A stretch of DNA of 64,000 nt from JAVJUS01 sp040220455 (GTDB lineage: Bacteria; Pseudomonadota; Alphaproteobacteria; DSM-16000; Inquilinaceae), in NCBI GenBank assembly GCA_040220455.1, contig JAVJUS010000129.1:10935-74934 (forward strand). The letters are read 5' to 3'. Both the position numbers and the translations under genes were made by a program. This document shows positions 34,691-43,513 of the stretch, piece after piece. A model generated the notes under the pieces. The model saw nothing but the letters and a program-made list of their open reading frames with translations, ran no database searches and was not told the DNA's origin. Position 1 is the stretch's first letter. Every line of letters starts with the position of its first letter.

Positions 34691-34978
34691 TCAGCCGAAG
34701 CGGCGGCGGGCGCTCTCGAGCGCCTCGCCGATGTCTTTCCAGGCCATCTCCAGACCCGCCTTCATGTCTTCCATCGCGCCTTCGCCGGCTCGGCGCAACT
34801 CCTCGAGCTTGGCCTGGTTCTCCTCACGCCGTCGGCGCAGATCCTCCAGCGCCCGGTCCATATCCGCCTTGGACTCGGCCCGGGCCTCCTTCGCCTTGGC
34901 GTCGAGACGCTGGATCTCGGCGTCGAGCTCCTGGAGCTTCGCCTTCAGCTTTTCCTCGTAGGTCTGCTTCATGGACAT
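34691..34978 (-). CDS. Coiled-coil protein, sll1863/stress-response-like
   Basis: 95 aa, almost wholly alpha-helical coiled coil. Heptad-like charged repeats run from YEEKLKAKLQELDAEIQRLDA to about residue 70, followed by a short amphipathic tail GAMEDMKAGLEMAWKDIGEALESARRRFG. This pattern is seen in small stress-response proteins annotated sll1863 family. No Cys or membrane segment. GGAGG 7 nt before the first ATG (34978) sets the start. Function unknown. Confidence 0.7.
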   Translation of the reverse strand: MSMKQTYEEKLKAKLQELDAEIQRLDAKAKEARAESKADMDRALEDLRRRREENQAKLEELRRAGEGAMEDMKAGLEMAWKDIGEALESARRRFG

Positions 34979-35095
34979 CGGATGGCCTCCGGGTCTTGTC
35001 GACGGGACGGGCGGGCGCTGCTGCGCACCGCCCGCTGTTCCTTCATCAATGACCCGGCCCGGCTCCGGGTTCCTCGTCCCGGCGCCGGGCGGCCG

Positions 35096-35452
35096 TCAGA
35101 CCTCGTCCTCGGCGCGCACGAAATGCTCCAGGCGGACGACATGGGTGTCCGAGATGAACATGACGCCGGAGCTCTTCTCGAACAGCGGGCGCAGGCCCGA
35201 GGCGACCTTGTGGATCACCGCCTCCGAGCCGACGGCCATGATCATGATCAGGCTCGCCCGGTCGTTGAACAGCAGCCGGCCTTCGTGGAAGCCGTGATGG
35301 CCCATGCCGGCGATGTCGCGGACCAGCGTGTAGCCGGTGGCGCCCGCCCGGTCGAGCAGGTCGCGCACGAAGGATTCGCGCTCGCCGGGCACGACGATGT
35401 CGATCTTCTTCAGCGGCGCGTAGACGATGTCGGAATCGGGCGAGGGGGTCAC
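35096..35452 (-). CDS. PII-like protein of the DAB inorganic-carbon operon
   Basis: 118 aa of the PII-like (GlnB-fold) type found behind dabA. Landmarks: PLKKIDIVVPGERESFVRDLLDRAGATGYTLV, the GMGHHGF T-loop analogue and LFNDRASLIMIMAVGSE. PII-like proteins bind nucleotides and probably tune the transporter with energy or carbon status; that is inferred from the gene family. The GTG start (35452-35450) overlaps the dabA stop as GTGA. No tyrosine uridylylation site of classical GlnB (a Tyr near 51) is evident, which suggests a different control. Confidence 0.82.
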   Translation of the reverse strand: MTPSPDSDIVYAPLKKIDIVVPGERESFVRDLLDRAGATGYTLVRDIAGMGHHGFHEGRLLFNDRASLIMIMAVGSEAVIHKVASGLRPLFEKSSGVMFISDTHVVRLEHFVRAEDEV

Positions 35453-37977
35453 GACGCGATCTCCAGGGCAGGCTCGGGGGTGTGGGTGGGCGCAGGTCCG
35501 GCCGCCGGGGCGGGGGCGCGGCGCTCGGGCTCTTCGATCGGGCCGGCCTCGCCCGGCACGGAGCGGTCGCCGGGCGGGGTCTCGCGATCCGGCGCGTACC
35601 AGGCGCCGTCCCGGGCCCGGCGGGACAGTCGCCCGGTTTCCGGGTCGACCACCAGCAGGGCGACCCAGCCATTGCCGAAGAGGGTGCGCAGCACCGGGTT
35701 GCGGGCGATCACGGCCTCGACCCGCTCGCGCGGCGCCTCGACCACGGTCAGCAGGCGCATCGGCTCGTGATAGCCGCGCCCGGCGGCGGCATGGACCGAC
35801 TGCATCGGCAGGCCGGTCATCAGGTCGCTGCCATTGCCCTGCACCACGCCCAGTGCTCCGACGACGGTCTGCGTCACCTTCGAGCCGGCGCCGTAGGCCA
35901 CCGGATCGACGGTCGAGAAATAGTACTGTGTGTTGATCCACTGGGCGACCACCATCGGCGCCGTCAGGATCACCTCCAGCGCCTTGCCCTCGCCGTCGCC
36001 CCGCCAGTCGTAGGAGTGCAGGAAGGCCCGGCCCTCCAGGTCCATGTCGCGGGTCAGGGCCCGCGCGCCGACGATGAACGCGCCGTTGCGCGCCAGCCCC
36101 CATTCGGGCCGCACCTGGGCCCAGTCGGCGGCCCGGCCGGCGACATGCTCCGCCGCGTCGGGCGTGACGGCATCCGCCGGGGCGGCGCCTGGCAGCCGCG
36201 CCGCCCGCTCGGCCGCCGCGGCGCGCCGGGCCCGATCCAGATCGGCGCGAAGCCGGGGGAGCACGTCGGGGTGCCGGGTCTCCGCCGCCGACGTGCCGTA
36301 GAGGGTGACCGCGTCGGTGGTCGTGTTGTGCTCGGCGCCGAGGAACACCGTGTCGGCCGGGATCGCGATGCCGCGTGCGGCGAGCTGGGAGCGCACCGAA
36401 GGCTTCTCCAGGATCGCGGCCAGGGCGCGGGCGTTGGGACCGCCCTGGTGACCGCCGCAGGCGCCGCAGTCCAGTCCGGCGGCGAAGGGGTTGTTCACCG
36501 TCTCCGCGCCGTGGCCGCACAGGACGACGACGGGCGCGAAGGTCGAGGTCAGGCCCATCACCGTCAGCGCCGCTTCCGCCGCGGCGACCTGCTCGGCCTC
36601 CGCGATACCGACGATCGCCGCGTCCGCCGGCGGCGCCTCCAGCGGCGGCACAGTCATGTCGACCTGCGGCCGCGTTTCGAGCGCTGGCTGAAGAGAGTTA
36701 CGTAACTTCTTGACGCGATCCTCGAATCCCCGAGGCATGAGCGTCCGCGCGACCAGCGTCCCGGCATAGGCGAGGCCGGTCGCCTCGACGAAGGCGAAGG
36801 CGCCGGCGACGCTCGCCTTCAGCGTCCGGGAGAGCGCCTTGAGGCCGCCAAGCCGGGCCCGGCCGCGCCGCTCGGCGGCGATCGTCTCCGTGTCGCCCAT
36901 GGGCAGGTCGTCGACCTCGAAGCGCGGGTCGAGCAGGACCGGGCAGGAGGCATGGGCTTCCTCCGCGCCATGGGGCCGGAAGGCGATCGGCAGGCCGAAG
37001 AAGCCGGCGAAGCCGAAGGTCTCGTAGGCGCCTGTCGCCTCCAGATGCCGGCGCAGGACCTCCGAGCGGACATCGATGCAGAAGACGAGCTGGGCGGCCG
37101 GCCGCGCCGCGTCGCTGTCGCGCTTCGCCTCCGGCGTCGCGCCGGCGGCGTCGGCGATCCGGTGGGTCAGGTCGCGCCGCCAGGTCTCCTCCCAGGCCTC
37201 CAGCCAGATCGGCGCGTCGGCGCCGGGCGCCGGGCCGGCGGGCATCTCCGGCGGCTCGGGGACGTCGAGCAACCGGGCGATGGCGAAGCGCACAGCCAGG
37301 TAGTCCGCCAGTGTGATCGGCGCCGCGGCCTGCCAGGCTCTGTCGCGCGCGCCGGACCGCCAGCGGATGAAGCTCGACCAGCCGGGCAGGGCGGCAAGAT
37401 GGGCGAGGATAACGCCCTCGCGCTCGGTGTCCGGAACCGCGTCGAGGAAGGACTGCACCATGCCGAGGGCGTCGGGCGGCAGCCCGGCGATCCGCGACCG
37501 GCCGGGCAGGCCGCGGTCGTGGGGGGCGAGCCGGCGCCATGCGGTGTAGAAGCCCTTGTCCCGGCCCGGCATCGGCCAGGCGGCCTGGCCTTCGTCCAGG
37601 AAGGCGGTCAGCCAGGCGACCAGATGACGGTTGACGGCCTCCGTGCCCGGGTCGGCGTCGGCCGGCGCGGCCTCGGCGCCGGGTCCTCCGACGACGCCGG
37701 GCCCGTCGACGGCGTCCGTGCGGCCGTGGCGCCGGGCGAGGCCCGACAGGACCTGCCGGTCGATGGCGCCGCTGGCCAGGGCGTCGCGCACGGCGTCGGG
37801 GGTCGGGTAGCCGTTGCCGCCGAACAGGGCCGCACCTTCGGCGACGGCGGCCTCGAACGGCCGGTCCTCGAAGCCCTGGAGCGGGTTGACGGCGATCATC
37901 CGGTCGAGCGGCCAGGCCGGGGCGAGCCGGGCGGCGGCGTTCTCGATCCGCGCGGAGAGGGCGGCTATCTCAGGCAC
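35449..37977 (-). CDS. dabA: Inorganic-carbon transporter subunit DabA (DUF2309, carbonic-anhydrase-like)
   Basis: 842 aa peripheral subunit of the proton- or sodium-driven DAB system that hydrates CO2 to bicarbonate one-way. Zinc-site residues by comparison with known DabA: Cys300 and Asp302 in VFCIDVRSE, His489 in LCGHGAETVNNPFAAGLD and Cys504 in the next CGACGG. Length is normal. The start GTG 37977 (VPEIAALSARIE) overlaps the dabB stop. Together with DabB it allows CO2/bicarbonate accumulation for growth in air; no Calvin-cycle gene is in the window, so in this organism it may feed anaplerotic or biosynthetic carboxylation. Confidence 0.9.
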   Translation of the reverse strand: MPEIAALSARIENAAARLAPAWPLDRMIAVNPLQGFEDRPFEAAVAEGAALFGGNGYPTPDAVRDALASGAIDRQVLSGLARRHGRTDAVDGPGVVGGPGAEAAPADADPGTEAVNRHLVAWLTAFLDEGQAAWPMPGRDKGFYTAWRRLAPHDRGLPGRSRIAGLPPDALGMVQSFLDAVPDTEREGVILAHLAALPGWSSFIRWRSGARDRAWQAAAPITLADYLAVRFAIARLLDVPEPPEMPAGPAPGADAPIWLEAWEETWRRDLTHRIADAAGATPEAKRDSDAARPAAQLVFCIDVRSEVLRRHLEATGAYETFGFAGFFGLPIAFRPHGAEEAHASCPVLLDPRFEVDDLPMGDTETIAAERRGRARLGGLKALSRTLKASVAGAFAFVEATGLAYAGTLVARTLMPRGFEDRVKKLRNSLQPALETRPQVDMTVPPLEAPPADAAIVGIAEAEQVAAAEAALTVMGLTSTFAPVVVLCGHGAETVNNPFAAGLDCGACGGHQGGPNARALAAILEKPSVRSQLAARGIAIPADTVFLGAEHNTTTDAVTLYGTSAAETRHPDVLPRLRADLDRARRAAAAERAARLPGAAPADAVTPDAAEHVAGRAADWAQVRPEWGLARNGAFIVGARALTRDMDLEGRAFLHSYDWRGDGEGKALEVILTAPMVVAQWINTQYYFSTVDPVAYGAGSKVTQTVVGALGVVQGNGSDLMTGLPMQSVHAAAGRGYHEPMRLLTVVEAPRERVEAVIARNPVLRTLFGNGWVALLVVDPETGRLSRRARDGAWYAPDRETPPGDRSVPGEAGPIEEPERRAPAPAAGPAPTHTPEPALEIAS

Positions 37978-39415
37978 TGTACTGCCTCCGGACGGCGGTG
38001 ACGGTGGCGGGCGCCGGCTGGCCGGCCCGCAGGGCGAGGACGTAGACACGGTCGGCGAGGCCGCCGGCGCGGCGGTGCAGCCCGGCGGCGGTGGCCGCCC
38101 AGGCAAGCGCGAAGACCGCGACGACGAGGACATGAACCGGGCCGAGTGGCGCGGCGCCCGTCATGCCCGGCACGGCGGCCAGCGCCGTCTCGGACAGGGC
38201 GACCACGGCGCCGTAGACCGCGGCGATGGCGGCGAGCGCCAGCGGGATGCCGAGAATCCGGGCGACCCCGCTCTCCGTCTCCCGTCCGGCGGCGACGAGC
38301 GCGGCATGGGCGACGGCGATGGCGGCGAAGGCGACCAGGACCGCACCGGCATCGAGCCCGCCGGCGAGCTTGCCGGTGACCAGCGCGAAGACCGCGCCGC
38401 CGGCGACGGCGGCCAGGACCGCCGCGGCCACGGCGTCGCGACCGACCGCCGTCTCGACGCCGCCGGGCAGGCGACGCGCGGCCACGGCCGATCCGGCGCC
38501 GAGGAACAGGCTCGCCTTGTAGGCGCCGTGGAGGACCAGGTGGGCCATCGCCGCCGCCGGCAGGCCGAGGCCGCACTGCAGCACCATGAAGCCCATCTGG
38601 GCGACGGTGGAGGCGGCCAGGCCGCGCTTGACGTCGGCTTGGGCGGTGGCCACAACGGCGCCGGCCAGCGCGCTGGTCGCGCCCAGGACGACGAGCACCG
38701 CCAGGGCGTGGGGCACGGCCTCGAAGACGGGCATGGTCCGGGCGATCAGGATGCCGCCGGCATTGACCAGGCCGGCATGCATGAAGGCCGAGACCGGCGT
38801 CGGCGCGGTCATCGAGGACATCAGCCAGCGGTGGAACGGCACCAGGCCGCACTGGATCGCCGCGGCGAGGGCGAAGGCCGCGCAGGCGACGGCCAGCGCG
38901 CCGGTCTGGCCCGAGGCCGCGCCGGCGCCGACCGCGACCACCGCCGTCGAGAGGGACGCCGTGCCGGTCGCCTGGGCAAGCGCCCACAGCCCGACCGCCA
39001 GCGCCGCGCCGCCGACCAGGAAGTGGGTCCGGGCGAGCCGGCCGGCCGCCCGCGCCTGGGGCCAGGCCCGGTTGGTGGCGATCAGGTCGGCCAGCAGCCA
39101 TCCCATGGCGACCCAGGCCGCGGCGAACAGGGCCATGTGGTCGGCCGCCAGCAGCACCAGGACCACCGCCGTCAGGCCGGACAGGCGCGCGAAGAAGCGG
39201 TCGCGCCCGGCCTCGCCGTCCATGTATCGGCGTGCGAAGACATGCACGACGGCGCTGATGACGGTGACGGCGACGGCGAGGAACAGGCTCAGCGCGTCGA
39301 GGCGGAAGGGGCCGGCCTCGATCGGCAGAGTACCGGACACCGTCAGCGCGACGAGCGCCGCCAGCGCCGATGCGCCGGCGAGGCTTCCAGCGAATGCGAT
39401 GGCAAGTCGAACCAC
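37970..39415 (-). CDS. dabB: Inorganic-carbon transporter subunit DabB (NuoL/ND5-like)
   Basis: About 481 aa, membrane-integral partner of DabA, from the NuoL/MrpA ion-pump family, with 13-14 hydrophobic segments. Family stretches: GLVPFHRWLMSSMTAPTPVSAFMHAGLVNAGGILI (the lysine/histidine helix pair of ND5-like pumps), and KRGLAASTVAQMGFMVLQCGLG. It couples ion flow to DabA. The start is likely the GTG at 39415 (VVRLAIAFAGSL, with AAAGG 8 nt upstream); an ATG 17 codons earlier at 39466 is possible. First gene of the operon dabB-dabA-PII-like; each next gene overlaps the previous. Confidence 0.88.
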   Translation of the reverse strand: MVRLAIAFAGSLAGASALAALVALTVSGTLPIEAGPFRLDALSLFLAVAVTVISAVVHVFARRYMDGEAGRDRFFARLSGLTAVVLVLLAADHMALFAAAWVAMGWLLADLIATNRAWPQARAAGRLARTHFLVGGAALAVGLWALAQATGTASLSTAVVAVGAGAASGQTGALAVACAAFALAAAIQCGLVPFHRWLMSSMTAPTPVSAFMHAGLVNAGGILIARTMPVFEAVPHALAVLVVLGATSALAGAVVATAQADVKRGLAASTVAQMGFMVLQCGLGLPAAAMAHLVLHGAYKASLFLGAGSAVAARRLPGGVETAVGRDAVAAAVLAAVAGGAVFALVTGKLAGGLDAGAVLVAFAAIAVAHAALVAAGRETESGVARILGIPLALAAIAAVYGAVVALSETALAAVPGMTGAAPLGPVHVLVVAVFALAWAATAAGLHRRAGGLADRVYVLALRAGQPAPATVTAVRRQYSA

Positions 39416-39473
39416 GATGGGGGCCTTTCGTCCGGGGGAAGACGCGAGGCCCGCCTTTTCGCACATGCGGTAC

Positions 39474-39499
39474 TATTGGGTAAGTTGATTTACCCGATA
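39474..39499. promoter_or_regulatory. Palindromic operator candidate in front of dabB
   Basis: GGGTAA (39478-39483) N6 TTACCC (39490-39495), extended outward to TAT...ATA with one mismatch, a 26-bp imperfect palindrome in a local AT-rich patch. It lies about 60 bp upstream of dabB and in the spacer after the SDR gene. A LysR- or GntR-type regulator is plausible, but no regulator gene is linked. Confidence 0.45.
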
Positions 39500-39539
39500 C
39501 AATGCATTGACGTTCTCAATGTAAGCCTCGAAGGCGACG

Positions 39540-40310
39540 TCAGACCCAGCCGCCGTCGACGATGAAGGCCTGCGCGGTGCACATGCGGCTGTCGTCGGCG
39601 GCGAGGAACAGGGCCATGCGGGCGATGTCGTCGGGCTCGACCGCGACATTGAGGCATTGCTTCTCGCCGATGATCTCGGCCTTGGTCGCCTCGTTGACCC
39701 AGAGACGGAGCTGGCGCTCGGTCATGGTCCAGCCGGGGACGAGCGTGTTGACCCGGATGCCCTCGGGCCCGAAGTCGCGCGCCAGGCCCCGGGTCAGCCC
39801 CTCGACCGCCGCCTTGGCCGAGGTGTAGGCCGGCATGCCGCCCTGGGAGGCGTACCAGCTCACCGAGCCGAAATTGACGATCGAGCCGCCGCCGGCCTCC
39901 CGCATCCCCGGCCGCACCGCCTGGGCGGCGAAGAACTGGTGGCGCAGGTTCACCGCCATGCGGTCGTCCCAATAGTCGGGCGTGACCTCGTCGACCGGGT
40001 GGCGCGTGTCGTCGGCGGCGTTGTTCATGAGCGCCCGGATCGGGCCGAAGCGTGCCGCGGTCTCCGCGATGGCCGCGCGCAGGGCGTCGATGTCGCGCAG
40101 GTCACAGGGCAGGAACAGCGCCTCGCCGGGCCCCGCGCCGTTCACCCGCTCGGCCAGCGCGCGGCCGGCCTCCTCCGCGATGTCGACGAAGCCGACCCGG
40201 GCGCCCTGGGCGGCGAAGGCGGCGACCAGCGCGGCGCCGATGCCGCCGGCCCCGCCGGTGACGAAGACGGCCCGCCCGGCGAGGCTGGGATAGGCGGCGA
40301 AGTCGCTCAT
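39540..40310 (-). CDS. SDR family oxidoreductase of the TRAP/aldolase locus
   Basis: 256 aa short-chain dehydrogenase. Rossmann motif FVTGGAGGIGAAL (residues 16-28), NNA in MNNAADD, active site GSVSWYASQGGMPAYTSAK with Ser, Tyr-x-x-x-Lys, and C-terminal FIVDGGWV. It resembles aldose/sugar-acid dehydrogenases such as arabinose or galactose dehydrogenase-like SDRs. Last gene of the minus-strand unit dctP-dctQ-dctM-SDR, 44 nt after dctM. It is likely to oxidise the imported sugar or a derived lactone/acid, by context. The start is ATG 40310. Confidence 0.85.
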   Translation of the reverse strand: MSDFAAYPSLAGRAVFVTGGAGGIGAALVAAFAAQGARVGFVDIAEEAGRALAERVNGAGPGEALFLPCDLRDIDALRAAIAETAARFGPIRALMNNAADDTRHPVDEVTPDYWDDRMAVNLRHQFFAAQAVRPGMREAGGGSIVNFGSVSWYASQGGMPAYTSAKAAVEGLTRGLARDFGPEGIRVNTLVPGWTMTERQLRLWVNEATKAEIIGEKQCLNVAVEPDDIARMALFLAADDSRMCTAQAFIVDGGWV

Positions 40311-40354
40311 CGGGTCGCGTGCTCCTCTCGATGTCCCTGTGTCGCGCGAGGCGC

Positions 40355-41650
40355 CTATCCCTCGTAGCCGAAGACCCGGGGCAGCCACAGCACGGTCTCC
40401 GGCACCAGGACCATGATCACTAGCGCCGTCAGCAGCACCAGGATGAAGGGCCAGATCTCCGCGATGATGGCGCGCAGGGGAATGCCGGTCAGCCCGTTGA
40501 TGACGAACAGGAGGACCCCGTAGGGCGGCGTGACCAGCCCGATCATCATGTTGACCACGATGACGACGCCGAAATGCACCGGGTCGATGTCCATCGCCCG
40601 GATCGCCGGCATCAGCAGCGGGACCAGGACCAGCAGCATGGTCGTGGCGTCGAGGAAGCAGCCGAACAGCAGGAACAGGACATTGATCGCCAGGAAGAAG
40701 GCGAGCGGCGGGATGTCGATCGTGTCGAGCCAGGCGGCGAGCGCGTTGGGCACCTGCTCGATCGTCACGGCATAGTTGACGACGAACGCGCCGGCGATGA
40801 TCAGCGCGATCACCGCGCTCGACTTCGCCGAATTGACCAGGATGTCGACCAGGCCTCGGACGCTCAGCGCCCGGTAGAACAGCCCCGCCAGCAGCAGCGC
40901 ATAGGCCGCGGCGACGGAGGCGGCCTCGGTCGGCGTCGTCGCGCCGCCGTAGATCCCGCCCAGCAGGATCACCGGCAGCAGCAGGGCGGGAAAGGCGCGG
41001 AAGGTCAGGCCGGGCAGGCGCGCCACCGGCACCGGGTCCTCCACCGGGAAGCCGCGGCGCCGGGCGGTCAGGGCGATCAGCACCATCAGCGCGGCGGCCA
41101 TCATCAGCCCCGGGATGATGCCGCCCAGGAACAGGTAGCCGACCGAGGTCGAGGAGACCAGCGCGTAGAGCACCAGCGGGATCGACGGCGGGATGATCGG
41201 CCCGATCGTCGCCGAGGCCGCCGTCACCGCCGCCGCGAAGCCGCGCGGGTAGCGCCCCTCGCGCGTCATCATGTCGATCAGCACGCGGCCGATGCCGGCG
41301 GCGTCGGCCAGCGCGCTGCCCGACATGCCGGAGAAGATCAGGCTCGCCACCACGTTGACATGGGCGAGCCCGCCGCGCAGCCGGCCGACGATGGCGAGGC
41401 AGAAGGCCAGCAGCCGGTCGCTGATCGTGCCCGCGTTCATCACGTTGGCGGCGAAGATGAACAGCGGCACCGCCAGCAGCACGAAGCTGTTGTAGAGCTG
41501 GTTGAGCATCTGCTCGCTCGCCAGCCCTACATCGCGGCCGGCGGCGAACAGATAGGCGATCCCGGCGACGATCATGGCGAAGCCGATCGGCATGCCGATC
41601 GCGCCGAGGGCCAGGAACAGGCCGATCAGGAAGAGGAAGGGGGTGCTCAT
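40355..41650 (-). CDS. dctM: TRAP transporter large permease (DctM)
   Basis: 431 aa, 12-13 hydrophobic segments, the ion-coupled carrier subunit of a tripartite ATP-independent periplasmic importer. Family stretches: FVLLAVPLFIFAANVMNAGTISDRL, the central SGSALADAAGIG and PPSIPLVLYALVSSTSVGYLF, and the closing MMIGLVTPPYGVLLFVINGLTG. Normal length. Starts at ATG 41650, 25 nt after the dctQ stop. The substrate is set by the DctP protein; a sugar acid or related carboxylate is likely. Confidence 0.92.
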   Translation of the reverse strand: MSTPFLFLIGLFLALGAIGMPIGFAMIVAGIAYLFAAGRDVGLASEQMLNQLYNSFVLLAVPLFIFAANVMNAGTISDRLLAFCLAIVGRLRGGLAHVNVVASLIFSGMSGSALADAAGIGRVLIDMMTREGRYPRGFAAAVTAASATIGPIIPPSIPLVLYALVSSTSVGYLFLGGIIPGLMMAAALMVLIALTARRRGFPVEDPVPVARLPGLTFRAFPALLLPVILLGGIYGGATTPTEAASVAAAYALLLAGLFYRALSVRGLVDILVNSAKSSAVIALIIAGAFVVNYAVTIEQVPNALAAWLDTIDIPPLAFFLAINVLFLLFGCFLDATTMLLVLVPLLMPAIRAMDIDPVHFGVVIVVNMMIGLVTPPYGVLLFVINGLTGIPLRAIIAEIWPFILVLLTALVIMVLVPETVLWLPRVFGYEG

Positions 41651-41675
41651 GACGCGCCGGCGGGCCCTCTGCGGC

Positions 41676-42155
41676 TCACAGCCGGTCGTGCCAGCCGGGG
41701 CGCGCGAGGTCGAACACGCGCAGCACCTGGCGCACCGCCACGGCGATCAGGAAGGCCAGGAAGACTCCATAGACATAGTCGAACCGGATCTTCAGGATCC
41801 ACGTCTTGTCGAGCGCCATGAAGCTGATGAAGTCGTAGGTCGCGGGCAGGGCGGCGAAAAACGCCGCGCCCAGCACCAGGGCGGAGAGCAGGGCGAGAAT
41901 CCGGCGCACGGGTGGCGCCACCCCGTCATAGATCATGGTGAAGGCGACGTGGTCGCGCTCCCGCGTCATGAACGCCGCCGCCCAGAAGACCATCCAGACA
42001 TAGGCGATCATGCAGGCCTCGAGCGTCCAGCCCAGCGGCTCGCGCACGACGTAGCGCATGAAGATCTGCAGCACGAACGCGCCGAACAGCGCGGCGAACA
42101 GGGCCGCGCCCACCAGGTCGGCGGCGCGCTGCAGGACGGACAGCAAGCGCCTCAC
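41676..42155 (-). CDS. dctQ: TRAP transporter small permease (DctQ)
   Basis: 159 aa with four predicted membrane helices and the DctQ patterns FVLQIFMRYVVREPLGWTLEACMIAYVWMVFWAAAFMTRERDHVAF and a closing LAFLIAVAVRQVLRVFDL. Small membrane subunit bridging the binding protein to DctM. Start at GTG 42155, selected because GGAGGG lies 6 nt upstream; the frame extends further but without similarity, and would run into dctP. A short hairpin (CCGCCCTTCC / GGGAGGGCGG) overlies this ribosome site and may modulate expression. Confidence 0.85.
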   Translation of the reverse strand: MRRLLSVLQRAADLVGAALFAALFGAFVLQIFMRYVVREPLGWTLEACMIAYVWMVFWAAAFMTRERDHVAFTMIYDGVAPPVRRILALLSALVLGAAFFAALPATYDFISFMALDKTWILKIRFDYVYGVFLAFLIAVAVRQVLRVFDLARPGWHDRL

Positions 42156-42207
42156 CGCCGCCCTCCCGAAGGAAGGGCGGCGGCGCGCACGCGGCGTCGG
42201 CGGGCCA

Positions 42208-43266
42208 TCACTCGACGGCGTTGATGCGCTCGAGCAGGCCGTCGGGCCAATCCTCGGAGTACTCGGACTCCAGGTACTGCTGCTGGACGTGCTCACGGAA
42301 GGCCTGAACGTCCGGCTCCGTGATCGCCAGCCCTTCGGACTCGAAGAAGTCGAGCAGCTCCTGCTCCTGGCGGAGGCGGTTGTTGTTGTTGAACATCACC
42401 GCGGCGGCCGCGCCCTCCTGGATGATCTGCTTCTCCTTGTCGCTCAGCGAGTCGTAGAACTCGCCGGCCATGGAGAAGAAAACGCCGTCGACCAGATGGC
42501 TGGTCAGCACGATCTGCTCGGTCACCTCGTAGAAGCCGGCGGCGAGGTCGGTGGGCAGAGGGTTGTCCTGGCCGTCGACCGCGCCGGTCTGAAGCGCGGT
42601 ATACACCTCGCCGAAGGCCATCGGCGTCGGGTCGGCGCCGAGCGCACGTCCCAGGAACTGCCAGGTGTCGGAGCCGGGCATGCGGATCTGCACGCCCGCC
42701 AGGTCGGCCGGCGTCTGCACGTCCATCTCCTCGCGCAGGTTGAGCTGGCGCGTGCCGAGATAGGCGACGTCGAGGATCTGGATGCCCATCTCGTCCTTGA
42801 CGGCGCCGTAGTACTCCTCGCCGATGTCGCTGTTGAAGACGGCCTGCTGGTGGTCGGGATCGCGGATCAGGTAGCCGGCCGTGAAGATCGAGTACTGCGG
42901 CAGCTGCTTGGCGATGTCCTGGGCGGAGATCAGCGCCATCTCCAGGTTGCCGCGCTGCATGGCGACCGGCTCGGTGCCCTGCGCGAACAGCGTGGCGTTG
43001 AGATAGATCTGAACGTCGAAGGCCTCGGGCGCCGAGCGCTCGACGTACTCCTCGAAGACGTAGAGCATCTCGGCATGCCAGTCGCCGGGCACGGCCGGGG
43101 TGGAGATCCGGATCTCCCGCGGCTCGTCCTGGGCGGCGGCCGGGCCGGTCAGCGCGGTCGAGGCCAGCGCGGCCGCGCCGACGGCGGCCAGCGTCATGGC
43201 GAGGCACGGGGCGCGGCCCGATGGGGTGCGCCCGGAAGCTGTGCGAACGGCGGTCATGCCGGACAT
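42208..43266 (-). CDS. dctP: TRAP transporter substrate-binding protein (DctP)
   Basis: 352 aa periplasmic binding protein. Signal peptide with basic start and core LAAVGAAALASTALTG, cleaved near PAAAQ-DE. Mature part shows DctP patterns: IRISTPAVPGDWHAEMLYVFEEYV, IQILDVAYLGTRQLNLREEM, and the conserved carboxylate-binding Arg in GVQIRMPGSDTWQFLGRALGADPTPMAFGEVYTALQTGAVDGQDNP. First gene of the minus-strand unit. GGAGGAGG lies upstream of the ATG at 43266. Divergent from the aldolase operon across the 35-bp palindrome. Confidence 0.93.
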   Translation of the reverse strand: MSGMTAVRTASGRTPSGRAPCLAMTLAAVGAAALASTALTGPAAAQDEPREIRISTPAVPGDWHAEMLYVFEEYVERSAPEAFDVQIYLNATLFAQGTEPVAMQRGNLEMALISAQDIAKQLPQYSIFTAGYLIRDPDHQQAVFNSDIGEEYYGAVKDEMGIQILDVAYLGTRQLNLREEMDVQTPADLAGVQIRMPGSDTWQFLGRALGADPTPMAFGEVYTALQTGAVDGQDNPLPTDLAAGFYEVTEQIVLTSHLVDGVFFSMAGEFYDSLSDKEKQIIQEGAAAAVMFNNNNRLRQEQELLDFFESEGLAITEPDVQAFREHVQQQYLESEYSEDWPDGLLERINAVE

Positions 43267-43393
43267 GGCGGTTCCTCCTCCCTGGTCGGTTTCTTCAGCG
43301 GCGGTCTTGATGGCGCCGGCGCGTGACGGATCCGTTCCGTCTTGGCGCGCATCATGGCATTCGGGGTCGGGCCGGACAACCCACAACATCGCA

Positions 43394-43428
43394 GTGACAT
43401 CGAACTGATATGTCAGTTACGATGACAC
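43394..43428. promoter_or_regulatory. 35-bp palindrome: probable GntR operator of the catabolic locus
   Basis: GTGACATCG-AACTGA-TATG-TCAGTT-A-CGATGACAC: a perfect inner repeat AACTGA/TCAGTT and outer arms GTGACATCG and CGATGACAC that match but for one base and a 1-nt bulge. It sits between divergent dctP and the dapA-like/phyH/gntR operon, in the best place for a dual repressor. The GntR-family protein encoded at 45324-46019 is the obvious candidate regulator. Confidence 0.7.
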
Positions 43429-43513
43429 GCGATCCGCGCCGGCTCAGGCCTCGCGCGGAGCCGCGAAGCGGCCCATCGGGCGGTCACACGGCCCGGCAGA
43501 ACGAGAGGCGATC

